DNA of 35,072 nucleotides from NCBI GenBank assembly GCA_031274985.1, contig JAISPK010000016.1:1-35072 (forward strand), read 5' to 3'. The notes beneath the pieces are model-generated. The model made no database searches and was not told the DNA's origin. It saw only the letters and a program-made list of their open reading frames with translations. A program made the translations under genes and the position numbers. Source of the stretch: Coriobacteriales bacterium. Lineage in GTDB: Bacteria; Actinomycetota; Coriobacteriia; Coriobacteriales; UBA8131. Below are positions 24,369 through 32,496 of the stretch, in pieces (positions within the stretch are counted from its first letter, which is position 1; each line of letters opens with the position of its first letter).

Positions 24369-26167
24369 CCGCCGTGCTCCTCGGGAGGACGGGTCTCGGC
24401 TGCCTCAGCGCCCTGCTCATCAACGGCACGGATCACCGCGCGGCGTATCTTGTTGTTGATGGTTTTGGGCAGCCCCTCCACATAGTCGATGATACGCGGG
24501 TATTTATACGGAGCGGTTTTCTTTTTCATGAAGGTCTGGATGTCTTTGGTGAGCTCTGCCGTACCCTCATAACCGGGCTGCAGCACGATAGTAGCCTTGA
24601 TGGATTTGCCCCGCGTCTCGTCGGGCACACCCGTCACGGCACATTCAAGCACCGCCGGATGCGTGTGCAGCACGCTTTCGATCTCAAAGGGGCTGACCCT
24701 ATAGCCGCTTGACTTGATTACGTCGTCATTGCGGCCCACATAAAAGATGTAGCCGTCCTCGTCGCGCCAGGCCGTGTCGCCGGAATGGTACCAGCCGTCA
24801 TGGATGGCAACCGCGGTTTTTTCGGGGTCGCGATAGTACTCGAGCATGACTCCCGGCGGGCGATTATCAAGGTTGTATTCTATGCAGATCTCGCCGGTCT
24901 GGCCCACCTTGCACTCGTTGCCGTCCTCGTCGAGGATGCGGGTGTTGTAAAGCGGCAGAGGGCGGCCCATGCTGCCAAGCTTGGGGGTCATGCCGGGCAT
25001 ATTGCCAATGGTGAGCGGGGTCTCGGTCTGTCCAAAACCGTCCATGAGCGTGATGCCGGTGAGCTCCTTCCAGCTTTCAAGCAGGTCAGGGTTGAGCGCC
25101 TCGCCGGCGCAAACGCAATACTCCAGCGAAGAGAGCTTATAGTTTTCTTTAGGCCCGTTTAAAAACATCCTGAACATCGTGGGAGGACAACAGAGCGTAG
25201 ATATCTGGTACTTGTCTACCAGGTCCATTAATTCCTCAGCATCAAAGCGGTTGTAGTCATAGGTGAGCACGCAGGCTTCCATGAGAAACTGCCCGTAGAG
25301 TTTGCCCCATACGGCCTTGCCCCAGCCAGTGTCGGCAATGGTAAAGTGCACTCCCCCGTCGCTCTTGACGTTTTGCCAGTGCTTGGCGGTGTTGAGGTGC
25401 CCGAGCGAATAGCGCGAATCGTGCAGCGCCAACTTGGGGTTGCCCGAGGTGCCGGAGGTAAAGTAGGCAATCATCGGGTCGGCGACTTTAGTGGCCACGC
25501 GCTCCCACTCAGGGCTCGCCTGCCAGACGCTTGAATTGAAGTCTACCCAGCCCTCCCGGTTGGTGGTGAGCACGCAAAGGTTTTCGTCGCCGGAAACTGC
25601 CTCGCCAAAACCAAGCTCTTCTGTCTCGCTGAGGTCAGGCAGCCCGGGGGTCAGCCCGCCGCCGCCGCCGTTTACCAGGATGCGCGACCTGAGTGTGGGC
25701 ATCCCCGGTAGCGCGTTGTCGATGATCTGGGCGATGTCGCCCACATTGGTGGCGACGATGGTCTTGACGCCCGCCTGATTGACGCGGTATTCCAGATCAT
25801 GCTCTTTGAGCATGAAGGTTGCCGGCACCAGCACGGCGCCGATTTTGTGCAGGGCCAGAGCGGTAAACCAGAATTGGTAATGACGACGCAGAATCACCAG
25901 CACCATGTCGCCCTTCTCAACTCCCTGGGCTTGCAGGAAGTTGGCGGTCTTATCGCTCCAGTACTTGAGGTCGCCAAAGGTAAAGCGGTGCTCCTCGCCC
26001 TCGGGATTGCACCAGATCATTGCCGGTCGCTCGGGCTCGGTGCTGGCAATGTCGTCAACCACGTCATAGGCAAAGTTGTAGTCCTCCGGGCAATGCACGG
26101 AGAATTCTGTGAGCACGCCGTCCGGGCCGTATTGCTCCTTTACGTACCTGAGGTTTATGTTTCGCAT
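24365..26167 (-). CDS. AMP-forming acyl-CoA synthetase (acetyl-CoA synthetase-like)
   Basis: The 600-residue enzyme has the adenylation signature AYFTSGTSGNPKLALH (234-249), DGFGQTETPLTIGN, the hinge motif YHSGDTAWRDEDGY and VGRNDDVIKSSGYRVSPFE. The catalytic lysine region reads PKTINNKIRRAVIR, where the usual GK is NK. It activates a carboxylic acid to its CoA thioester through an acyl-adenylate; the chain length is unclear (medium-chain or short-chain). It is preceded by an XRE-cupin regulator gene in the same direction, 178 bases away. A glycine-rich patch (VNGGGGGL) at 165-172 looks like a surface loop. Confidence 0.94.
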   Translation of the reverse strand: MRNINLRYVKEQYGPDGVLTEFSVHCPEDYNFAYDVVDDIASTEPERPAMIWCNPEGEEHRFTFGDLKYWSDKTANFLQAQGVEKGDMVLVILRRHYQFWFTALALHKIGAVLVPATFMLKEHDLEYRVNQAGVKTIVATNVGDIAQIIDNALPGMPTLRSRILVNGGGGGLTPGLPDLSETEELGFGEAVSGDENLCVLTTNREGWVDFNSSVWQASPEWERVATKVADPMIAYFTSGTSGNPKLALHDSRYSLGHLNTAKHWQNVKSDGGVHFTIADTGWGKAVWGKLYGQFLMEACVLTYDYNRFDAEELMDLVDKYQISTLCCPPTMFRMFLNGPKENYKLSSLEYCVCAGEALNPDLLESWKELTGITLMDGFGQTETPLTIGNMPGMTPKLGSMGRPLPLYNTRILDEDGNECKVGQTGEICIEYNLDNRPPGVMLEYYRDPEKTAVAIHDGWYHSGDTAWRDEDGYIFYVGRNDDVIKSSGYRVSPFEIESVLHTHPAVLECAVTGVPDETRGKSIKATIVLQPGYEGTAELTKDIQTFMKKKTAPYKYPRIIDYVEGLPKTINNKIRRAVIRAVDEQGAEAAETRPPEEHGG

Positions 26168-26345
26168 GATGATGCCTTTCTTTGCTGCTCGCCCCGTTCT
26201 CAGGGCTTAAGTCAGATGCTCTTGTTTATGTCTTGCCGGTATTACTGATTGTCGGAGGCGGTCCGAAAAAGAAGTGGGTGATAGATACGGGCGCGGGACT
26301 GTGTCGGGAACCCTGCTTAAAGCTGCTCCCGTCAGCCAACCACGC

Positions 26346-26933
26346 CTAGCTAATCTGCAAACCCGGCTTGAGCACAAGGGCTAAAAAGACGCACGGCTCG
26401 CCGCCGGTGGCAACCATGCCGTGACCACGGCTTGAGTCGTAGTAAACCAGGTCTCCTGCTCCCAGCTCCTCAACATGGTCTTCGTAGGCAAAGCGCAGCT
26501 TGCCGGAGATGACAAAGTCAAGCTCCTGACCCTCGTGGTAAGAGAGGTGAACCGGCTTGTCTTGCTCGTCCGGGAAAAAGGGCGCGGTAACCACAAAGGG
26601 TTCCGCCAGCTTGTTTTTGAAAAAGGCCGCTTTGTGCAGGTACTCAAAGCCGGCGCGGCGTTTGATGACGAGTCCGTCGCCCGCACCGGTAAGCTCGTAA
26701 CCGGTAAGATGCGGCGCCTCTCCGGTAAGGATCTCAATAACGTCTACGCCAAGCGTAGCCGCACATTTGTAAAGAAAGGTAAAGGAAAGGTCGTGCAGAC
26801 CGCTTTCCTGCGCTTCGTATTCTTCCACGCTGCGCCCGGTGGCCTTTGCCATCTCTTCTAAGGTGATACCGCTGTCTTCTCGGAGGGATCTAATGCGCGT
26901 GACCACCTCTTTGATCTCAGGTTCTAGCTGCAT
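26346..26933 (-). CDS. XRE-family regulator with C-terminal cupin domain
   Basis: The 195-residue protein has an XRE helix-turn-helix (about 10-65, ITLEEMAKATGRSVEEYEAQ) and a cupin domain (about 115-190, HEGQELDFVISGKLRFAYED then GAGDLVYYDSSRGHGM). Such regulators bind a small-molecule effector through the cupin barrel. It lies upstream of the acyl-CoA synthetase in the same direction, a common pairing, and may control that gene. A -10-like TATAAT (26983-26988, minus) lies about 45 bases upstream. Confidence 0.92.
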   Translation of the reverse strand: MQLEPEIKEVVTRIRSLREDSGITLEEMAKATGRSVEEYEAQESGLHDLSFTFLYKCAATLGVDVIEILTGEAPHLTGYELTGAGDGLVIKRRAGFEYLHKAAFFKNKLAEPFVVTAPFFPDEQDKPVHLSYHEGQELDFVISGKLRFAYEDHVEELGAGDLVYYDSSRGHGMVATGGEPCVFLALVLKPGLQIS

Positions 26934-26982
26934 GTCTCTCCCTCCTTTCTGTGTATACGGTTAGGTATGAGACGAAGGTAGG

Positions 26983-26988
26983 ATTATA
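26983..26988 (-). promoter_or_regulatory. -10 element for the XRE-cupin regulator
   Basis: The minus strand reads TATAAT at this position. Transcription would start near 26976, about 43 bases before the start codon. No -35 is obvious. Confidence 0.4.
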
Positions 26989-27071
26989 CCGTAATGCTCG
27001 CTCGCTATCCGGAGAACTTGAGCAATAGCTGGCACACAGAGGCGCGAACGGCAATTGAAAGTGACTGACAT

Positions 27072-27101
27072 GGGGACGGGGGACAGGGGTTAGACAGGGG
27101 G
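27072..27101 (+). other. G-quadruplex-type motif
   Basis: Four runs of four to five G (27072, 27078, 27086, 27097) are separated by loops of 2, 3 and 7 bases, satisfying the G3+N1-7 rule. It borders the REP-like palindrome to the right and may be a degenerate part of it. Confidence 0.4.
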
Positions 27102-27109
27102 ACGTTGCG

Positions 27110-27175
27110 GACAAAAGGGGACAGTTGCTGACAAAAGGGGACGTACCTTCTGTCAGCAACTGTCCCCCTTTTGTC
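27110..27175. repeat. REP-like palindromic element (left of the DUF4143 gene)
   Basis: The left arm 27110-27133 (GACAAAAGGGGACAG, then TTGCTGACA) is the reverse complement of 27151-27175 apart from one extra base, enclosing a 17-base loop. The same sequence begins the larger element at 28611-28723. Confidence 0.85.
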
Positions 27176-27214
27176 TGAAGCCCCGTCACCCTGTCACCTC
27201 CTTTTTACCGTGGT

Positions 27215-28489
27215 CTATGCTCCCAGCAAAACCGCAGGGACAACATGGTTACCATCACTTCTTGTATAAGCGTTTCTGCCGGTATTTATGACCATACCAA
27301 TAACTGTCCGTTCTTGATAATTGTGCTTGAGCCAGTTTATCCTCTTAAAATCATCGTCACTTGCCGCTGTTGACATCTTCACCTCAATCGCAAGTGCTGA
27401 AGTGTCGCCTTCAACAATAAAGTCTATCTCCCAGCCGTTTTTCGCGTCCCTGAAGTGTCTGAGCTCAAGTTCGTTAATCTGAGCATAGACCTGTAGGCTC
27501 TGTGCGACCAAAGATTCGAAAAGTCTTCCCGCGATTGAGCCACTTTGCGGCCCTAACGTGTCATGGGCTACTCCCTGTAAGAGTTGTTCAAACGAGACCC
27601 TCAAAAGCCGGGCGCTCAGTGCTGGATCCACAAGATAGTGCTTCGGTGAGTTTCCAAGCGCAGCCATCGTATTAACGGTAGGAAGCCAGGCATCTACCCG
27701 GTCGGTGATCCAGAGGCTATCCAAAACGTCTTTGTATCCAACGGTTGTCTTCCTCGCGGGCTTTTCCGCGTCCCCTGGTGTCGCTGCGTTAAGAATGCTT
27801 TGGTAGCTGGCAGTGGAGGCCGTTGCCGAGGCATAGGCACGAAGCCAGTTCCTTAGAGTGTCGGGCTTTCTTAAAAGAAGACCTTGTTCTGGAAACTCCT
27901 TGTGGATGATATTGTCGATATATCCATCAAGCTCTAGAGCGATTGCGCGGGTGGCGTGGGGCCTGATACCCGGAAACCCAGAACTTGTTATCTCCCTTAG
28001 ATAATCGGGCAAGGAGATATCCGTGGTGCCCGAGATGTGGTCCACTTTATTTTCGAGAAGGTCCTTCATACGGACGACAGGAGCATCTAAGGCTCGCTCT
28101 TGAAGAGAGAGCGGGCGCATTTTCATTCGAACGATACGACCCGCACCGCTGTGTATGTTTGCTCCTCGAGGAGCTGCGCTCCCTGTGAGCAAGTACTGGC
28201 CAGAAGTGTTGTCCTCATCTACAAGCCGCTTTACCATATCCCAGCTTGCCGGGACTCTCTGCCATTCGTCAAGCAAGAGCGGCTTTTCTTGCAGGGCAAA
28301 GACCGGGTCTCCACCCTGTGCGAGCTCCCTGCCTTCTTGTGTATCAAGCCTTATGACACTCTTGGCAATCTGACTTGCGCTCCGTGTTTTTCCTATCGCT
28401 TTGGCTCCATAGATCTCTATGGCTGGAAGCTCAGAGAACGCTTCCTTCAGGTAGTCGTCAATCAAGCGTGGTTGATAGAAGGTATTCAT
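27215..28489 (-). CDS. AAA-type ATPase with DUF4143 domain
   Basis: The 424-residue protein has Walker A GAKAIGKT (28-35), Walker B KPLLLDEWQ (69-77) and an arginine-rich region, followed by a C-terminal DUF4143 domain whose WEIDFIVEG and LAIEVKMS resemble the D...ExK core of PD-(D/E)XK nucleases. The family is widespread and patchily distributed, and its function is unclear. The gene sits between two related palindromic elements with no other gene inside that interval, suggesting an acquired unit. The ribosome site is weak (AGAAGAGAG). Confidence 0.9.
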   Translation of the reverse strand: MNTFYQPRLIDDYLKEAFSELPAIEIYGAKAIGKTRSASQIAKSVIRLDTQEGRELAQGGDPVFALQEKPLLLDEWQRVPASWDMVKRLVDEDNTSGQYLLTGSAAPRGANIHSGAGRIVRMKMRPLSLQERALDAPVVRMKDLLENKVDHISGTTDISLPDYLREITSSGFPGIRPHATRAIALELDGYIDNIIHKEFPEQGLLLRKPDTLRNWLRAYASATASTASYQSILNAATPGDAEKPARKTTVGYKDVLDSLWITDRVDAWLPTVNTMAALGNSPKHYLVDPALSARLLRVSFEQLLQGVAHDTLGPQSGSIAGRLFESLVAQSLQVYAQINELELRHFRDAKNGWEIDFIVEGDTSALAIEVKMSTAASDDDFKRINWLKHNYQERTVIGMVINTGRNAYTRSDGNHVVPAVLLGA

Positions 28490-28610
28490 TGTTCTCTCTT
28501 CTTTGAAGACTTTTTGGCTAGTCTATCATTGCCGAAGGTAGTAGTATACCATTTGCGGTTGTATTATGGAACAATTTGCGGCCACTTTTGCCAATGTTAA
28601 GTATTGTGCG

Positions 28611-28723
28611 GACAAAAGGGGACAGTTGCTGACAAAAGGGGACGTACCTTCTGTCTTGTTGGCTGGGGGCCAGCCAACAAGACAGAAGGTGCGTCCCCTT
28701 TTGTCAGCAACTGTCCCCCTGTC
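28611..28723. repeat. Large palindrome, REP-like, right of the DUF4143 gene
   Basis: The arms 28611-28666 and 28670-28723 are nearly perfect reverse complements around a 3-base loop; they differ at GTACC/GCACC and by a few bases at the outer edge. The outer half repeats the GACAAAAGGGGAC motif twice. It ends three bases from the stop codon of the NRAMP-related gene and could act as its transcription terminator. Confidence 0.9.
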
Positions 28724-28725
28724 AC

Positions 28726-29997
28726 TTACAGAGAAACGTCGAAGCCCAGCCCGAGAAAGACAAACAGAGCCACCGTAAACCCGATAATGGCAATTATGGT
28801 CACTACGCTGAGCGTATTGGCAAGCTTGCCGTTGCGATGCGACCCCATAACGATGCGGTTGTTGGCAATGAGTACCAAAAAGATCAGGAGCACCGGCAGG
28901 AGCACACCGTTGACGATTTGCGCTGTGAGCATGATGCTCATGAGATTTGCGCTGGGGACGAGCACAGCGATGCACGAGATAACGATAATCGCGGTGATGA
29001 TCCCTTTAAAAACAGGTGCTTCGTTCCAGGAACGATCGGTGCCTCTCTCCCAGCCAAAAGCCTCACAGAGGGCATACGACGTGGTGAGGGGCAGCACGCA
29101 GGCCGCGAGAAACGATGCGCCCACCAACCCCACGCCAAAGAGGTGCTCGGCCGCCTGTCCCACCGTGGGGGCCAGCGCCTGGGCAGCCGCTGCGGCATCT
29201 TCTACCACGATCCCCTGTTCGTGGAGCACCGTGCCGGTGGTGATCATGATAAACCACACCACAAAGCAGGCGATTACTGCGCCCAAAAACACGTCTGCGC
29301 GCAAGAAGAACAGATCCTTGATGGTGGCACCTTTTTCCACCACGTTGGACTGCCCGAAGAAAATCATCCAGGGGGCCACCGTAGTGCCGATTATGGCGAT
29401 GATCAAGGAGATAAAACCTGCATTGGGTTCCAGGCTGGGCATCACGGTGTGCAGAGCAACCGCGCCCCACGGGGGCTTGCTCACAAAGGCCGCAACCACG
29501 TAAACCAAAAACACCAGGCTGATGACGAGAAAGATACGCTCGGTGCGCCGGTATGACCCGCCCATCAATAAGGCCCAGACGGCCAGGCCTGCAACAGGCA
29601 CGGCAATGAACTTGCTCACCCCAAAGAGCTCCATGCCGGCCGCAATACCCGCAAACTCAGAAAGCGTGGTGCCGCTGTTGGCGATTGCCAGGGCAAGCAT
29701 GGCAAATGCGGTGAGCCTGAGACCAAAACTCTCGCGAATCAAAGCGGCAAAGCCCTTGCCGGTCTTTGAGCCCATGCGAGCTGCGCTCTCCTGCACAACC
29801 ATCAAAAAGAGCATGGCCACCGGCACCGCCCAGAGTATCTTGAGCCCGTAGTTTGCCCCGGCTATAGAAAAGGTGGAGATGCCACCTGCGTCGTTGCCGG
29901 CAAGCTCCGCGATGATGCCCGGCCCGGCAGAGGCCAGGATAAGCAGCAGGAGCGGCTTCTTTTTGATTGTGGTTGTTTCCGGTTGCTTTGCGGCCAT
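28726..29997 (-). CDS. NRAMP-related transporter, probably Mg2+ (NRMT-like)
   Basis: The 423-residue protein has about eleven membrane segments with the SLC11/NRAMP layout. The metal-site motifs differ from classical MntH: the first-segment DPGN is DAGG (36-39, in GNDAGGISTFS) and the sixth-segment MPH is replaced by TVAPWM (206-211). Loss of the Met ligand that favours transition metals, plus the position 13 bases after an MgtE-like gene, points to the NRMT clade, described as Mg2+ transporters with a structure from Eggerthella lenta. Substrate is inferred. The large palindrome at 28611 starts right after its stop codon. Confidence 0.88.
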   Translation of the reverse strand: MAAKQPETTTIKKKPLLLLILASAGPGIIAELAGNDAGGISTFSIAGANYGLKILWAVPVAMLFLMVVQESAARMGSKTGKGFAALIRESFGLRLTAFAMLALAIANSGTTLSEFAGIAAGMELFGVSKFIAVPVAGLAVWALLMGGSYRRTERIFLVISLVFLVYVVAAFVSKPPWGAVALHTVMPSLEPNAGFISLIIAIIGTTVAPWMIFFGQSNVVEKGATIKDLFFLRADVFLGAVIACFVVWFIMITTGTVLHEQGIVVEDAAAAAQALAPTVGQAAEHLFGVGLVGASFLAACVLPLTTSYALCEAFGWERGTDRSWNEAPVFKGIITAIIVISCIAVLVPSANLMSIMLTAQIVNGVLLPVLLIFLVLIANNRIVMGSHRNGKLANTLSVVTIIAIIGFTVALFVFLGLGFDVSL

Positions 29998-30010
29998 AGC
30001 AGTCTGCTCG

Positions 30011-31894
30011 TCACATTACGTTGAGAAACTGGACGAGGTAGGTGAGCCCAAACTGAACCGCCAGGGCACACAACATGACAATAAAGGTAATGGCGGTGTT
30101 AGAGAGCTCCTTGTCCTTGTCAAGGCGCCCGCGGCCATAGATCAGCACGAATATCGAAGACAGCGTTACCAAACAAATCGTGATGACCACCGGTAAACAG
30201 GCCTTTTTGATCTCGATGACCAGCTGGAGCGTAACCACCTGAAGAGACGCCGGAAAGCCGGGAGTCAGTCCGCTTGCGTTAGCATTGAGCAGATTGGCAT
30301 CAAGCGCACTGCCCAACGCCAGGGCAAGGATTGACCCCAGCAGGGCAACAGCCAACGTGAGCACCAGATTTCGTCTCAGAAGCTTGCCGAGCCTTGCGCT
30401 CGAAGAAGAGCTTCCGTAGTTCAAGAGGTCGCTCACGGCAAACGACACCGAGTTATCAGCCATAAGCAGTACGATGGGAGCCAGGGCCAGCGCCCCGATA
30501 AAGGCTTCAAGCCCGCCGGCCATCACTATCATAAGCGCGAGTACCGCCCAAATCACAAACCACATCATGCGCCTCAGGAACCATCTGAGGAGTACCCCGA
30601 TGCTGCCGTCTTCATCGTCTCTGCTGCCCGAAGATGCTCCGGCAATCTGCAGGTCTTCATCGTGCTCTTCTTCCAAGACCTCCAGGGCATCATCTACCGT
30701 AACAATACCCAGAAGTTTTTTGTTCTCGTCAACAATGGGCAGCGCCAAAAACCCGTACTTTGAGATGATGTCGGCAACCTCTTCCTGGTCTTCGTCCGGC
30801 TCGGCAGTGATCAGGTCACGCTCAGCCAACTCGTACACCTTGGTCTGCGGGTCAGCCAAAACCAGCGAGCGCATGCTCAGGGCGCCCAGCAGGATGCCCT
30901 GCGCGTCCACCGTGTAGATATAGTTGGCAGCAGGAGAGTCTTCCTGAAGGGCGCGCAGCTTTTCTACGGTCTGCGCTACCGTCATGTCTTCCAGCACACT
31001 CACAAACTCCGGCGTCATGATGCCACCGGCCGTTTTTTCTTTGTAGCCCAGGAGAGAGCGGATCCGACGACTATCCTGTACGCCCATCAGCCAAAGCAGC
31101 TTTTCTGCTTTTTCGTAGGGCAGGTCGCCGATGATGTCGGCAGCGTCGTCCGGGTCCATGGAGGCCAGCAGTTCCGAAGCGTCAGACTCACTCATGTCAT
31201 CGATTAAGTCTGTTTGGTACTCTTCATCCAACTCGCTCATCGTTTCGGCAGCGTGTTGGGCGTCCAAATGCTCAAAAACCTTGCTGCGCTGCTGGGGGTC
31301 GAGTTGCTCGAGAATGTCGGCTACGTCGGCCGGATGGAGTTCATGAAGACGCTTGTGCGTCATGGAGAGCTGCAGTGAGGAGAGGTCCCGGTCCACCAGC
31401 TCCATGTAGTTCCAGGCAATGATGTTCTCTTCCAGAGGATGGCGCAGCAGCCGGCTCACGCCGCTCACCAGCTTCTCAAACCAGGGGGCCAGCGAACGGA
31501 GGATTCCCAGCATGCCCACTTCTGCGCCCAACAGGCGCAGCTGCTTGCCGCTTTGGCTGATCTTGAGATCGTTGACACGCACCACCTTGAGACCCTGCGT
31601 GTCCACGATCTGTTTATTCATGAGATCGCGGGCAAGCAAGAGCTCGTCGGGCTGCAGATACGAAAACCGGATGTTGTGGCTCGCGGTGTTGAGCACCACG
31701 CGGCTGCCGTCATACTCACTCACGTATTTACGCCAGCTCACCATAAACGGCGTTTTGGAAGGCCCTCTGAAAGCCACCGAGGTAATGCGCGGAAACACCT
31801 CGCCCGTCTGAATAGCAAGGTCGTTTATCCTACCGATCTCAACCCCGTCGGCATCAATGACCGGGCGCGAGAGTATCTGGGATAGATAAGGCAT
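30011..31894 (-). CDS. MgtE-like protein with N-terminal PRC-like domains
   Basis: The 627-residue protein has two PRC-barrel-like segments (about 1-75 and 80-135; VIDADGVEIGRINDL and QIVDTQGLKVVRVNDL), an MgtE_N superhelical domain (about 175-285; LHPADVADILEQL), two CBS domains (about 290-405; GGIMTPEFVSVLEDMTV), then about five membrane segments (440-625). MgtE is a gated Mg2+ channel whose N and CBS domains sense cytosolic Mg2+. The membrane part here lacks the usual GGN-x-G-x-Q pore motif (LAPIVLLMADNSVSF instead), so it may be a regulator rather than a channel. AAAGGAGA precedes the ATG; the NRAMP-related gene follows after 13 bases. Confidence 0.85.
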   Translation of the reverse strand: MPYLSQILSRPVIDADGVEIGRINDLAIQTGEVFPRITSVAFRGPSKTPFMVSWRKYVSEYDGSRVVLNTASHNIRFSYLQPDELLLARDLMNKQIVDTQGLKVVRVNDLKISQSGKQLRLLGAEVGMLGILRSLAPWFEKLVSGVSRLLRHPLEENIIAWNYMELVDRDLSSLQLSMTHKRLHELHPADVADILEQLDPQQRSKVFEHLDAQHAAETMSELDEEYQTDLIDDMSESDASELLASMDPDDAADIIGDLPYEKAEKLLWLMGVQDSRRIRSLLGYKEKTAGGIMTPEFVSVLEDMTVAQTVEKLRALQEDSPAANYIYTVDAQGILLGALSMRSLVLADPQTKVYELAERDLITAEPDEDQEEVADIISKYGFLALPIVDENKKLLGIVTVDDALEVLEEEHDEDLQIAGASSGSRDDEDGSIGVLLRWFLRRMMWFVIWAVLALMIVMAGGLEAFIGALALAPIVLLMADNSVSFAVSDLLNYGSSSSSARLGKLLRRNLVLTLAVALLGSILALALGSALDANLLNANASGLTPGFPASLQVVTLQLVIEIKKACLPVVITICLVTLSSIFVLIYGRGRLDKDKELSNTAITFIVMLCALAVQFGLTYLVQFLNVM

Positions 31895-32039
31895 GAATGG
31901 GTCTCCTTTTCCAATGGCAACGTTGTCCCGTGGCCATCGTCAAAAGGAGACGAGGCGCAGGGACTAACAACTGTGAGGATGGTCTAAACCGCTCACTTGA
32001 GCCCTTTCTCTTGGCTAGCACTAAACAAAAAAGCAAATA

Positions 32040-32048
32040 TGCTATACT
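32040..32048 (+). promoter_or_regulatory. Extended -10 promoter for the small membrane protein
   Basis: TGCTATACT fits the extended -10 pattern, with the hexamer at 32043-32048. Transcription would start near 32055, giving a leader of about 108 bases to the ATG at 32163. Confidence 0.35.
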
Positions 32049-32162
32049 GCCATTGACATCAGGTGCCCGTGGGGGACGCCTCATGACGATGGGGTCTGCT
32101 CGTGCCACTCGGGAGGAGCAAGACTAGGTTATTTTAGCCCTTTTATGGAGAAAAGCAAGATT

Positions 32163-32414
32163 ATGAGCGATGACATTAATTCTCAGGTTCCCGTAAGCAG
32201 CTTTGAAGCAACCGACCCGTCTGCAAAACAAAACGGTGCCAAGAAAAAGAAGCGCAAGTCCAGCCCGCTGATTACTTTTTTGATTTGGTTGATAGTGATC
32301 ATCGTGGTTGTTATTCTCGGACTGCTTGTTACCTGGTTTATCGTGAGAGATCGGTTTGACACGGTCTTTGACATGATCAACTGGATTCTTGGCAACGTAA
32401 GCAGCTGGTTCTAA
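32163..32414 (+). CDS. Small single-pass membrane protein of unknown function
   Basis: The 83-residue protein has a hydrophilic N-terminus with a basic cluster (AKKKKRKSS), one strong membrane segment (LITFLIWLIVIIVVVILGLL) and a short amphipathic tail with three Trp/Phe-rich turns. The basic cluster before the segment predicts an N-in orientation. ATG 32163 has GGAG 12 bases upstream; the earlier ATG 32145 has no ribosome site but is not excluded. It lies divergently from the MgtE-like operon. Confidence 0.65.
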   Translation: MSDDINSQVPVSSFEATDPSAKQNGAKKKKRKSSPLITFLIWLIVIIVVVILGLLVTWFIVRDRFDTVFDMINWILGNVSSWF

Positions 32415-32438
32415 GCTCCACTCATCCACTTCTGTCAT

Positions 32439-32463
32439 CCTGAGCCCTCCGTATGTGCTCAGG
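32439..32463. terminator. Weak stem-loop between convergent genes
   Basis: CCTGAGC and GCTCAGG form a 7-bp stem with an 11-base loop between the small membrane protein and the convergent TSUP gene. There is no T-run, so terminator function is uncertain. Confidence 0.3.
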
Positions 32464-32496
32464 TAACTTTGCAATGGGTCGTTCTCTTCGTTGGCG

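Noticed and set aside
26917..27189. 90-codon minus-strand open frame
   Set aside because: It spans the REP-like palindrome and the XRE-cupin promoter and has no protein character.
28604..29503. 299-codon plus-strand open frame
   Set aside because: It lies antisense to the NRAMP-related gene and runs through the palindrome; composition is that of a shadow frame.
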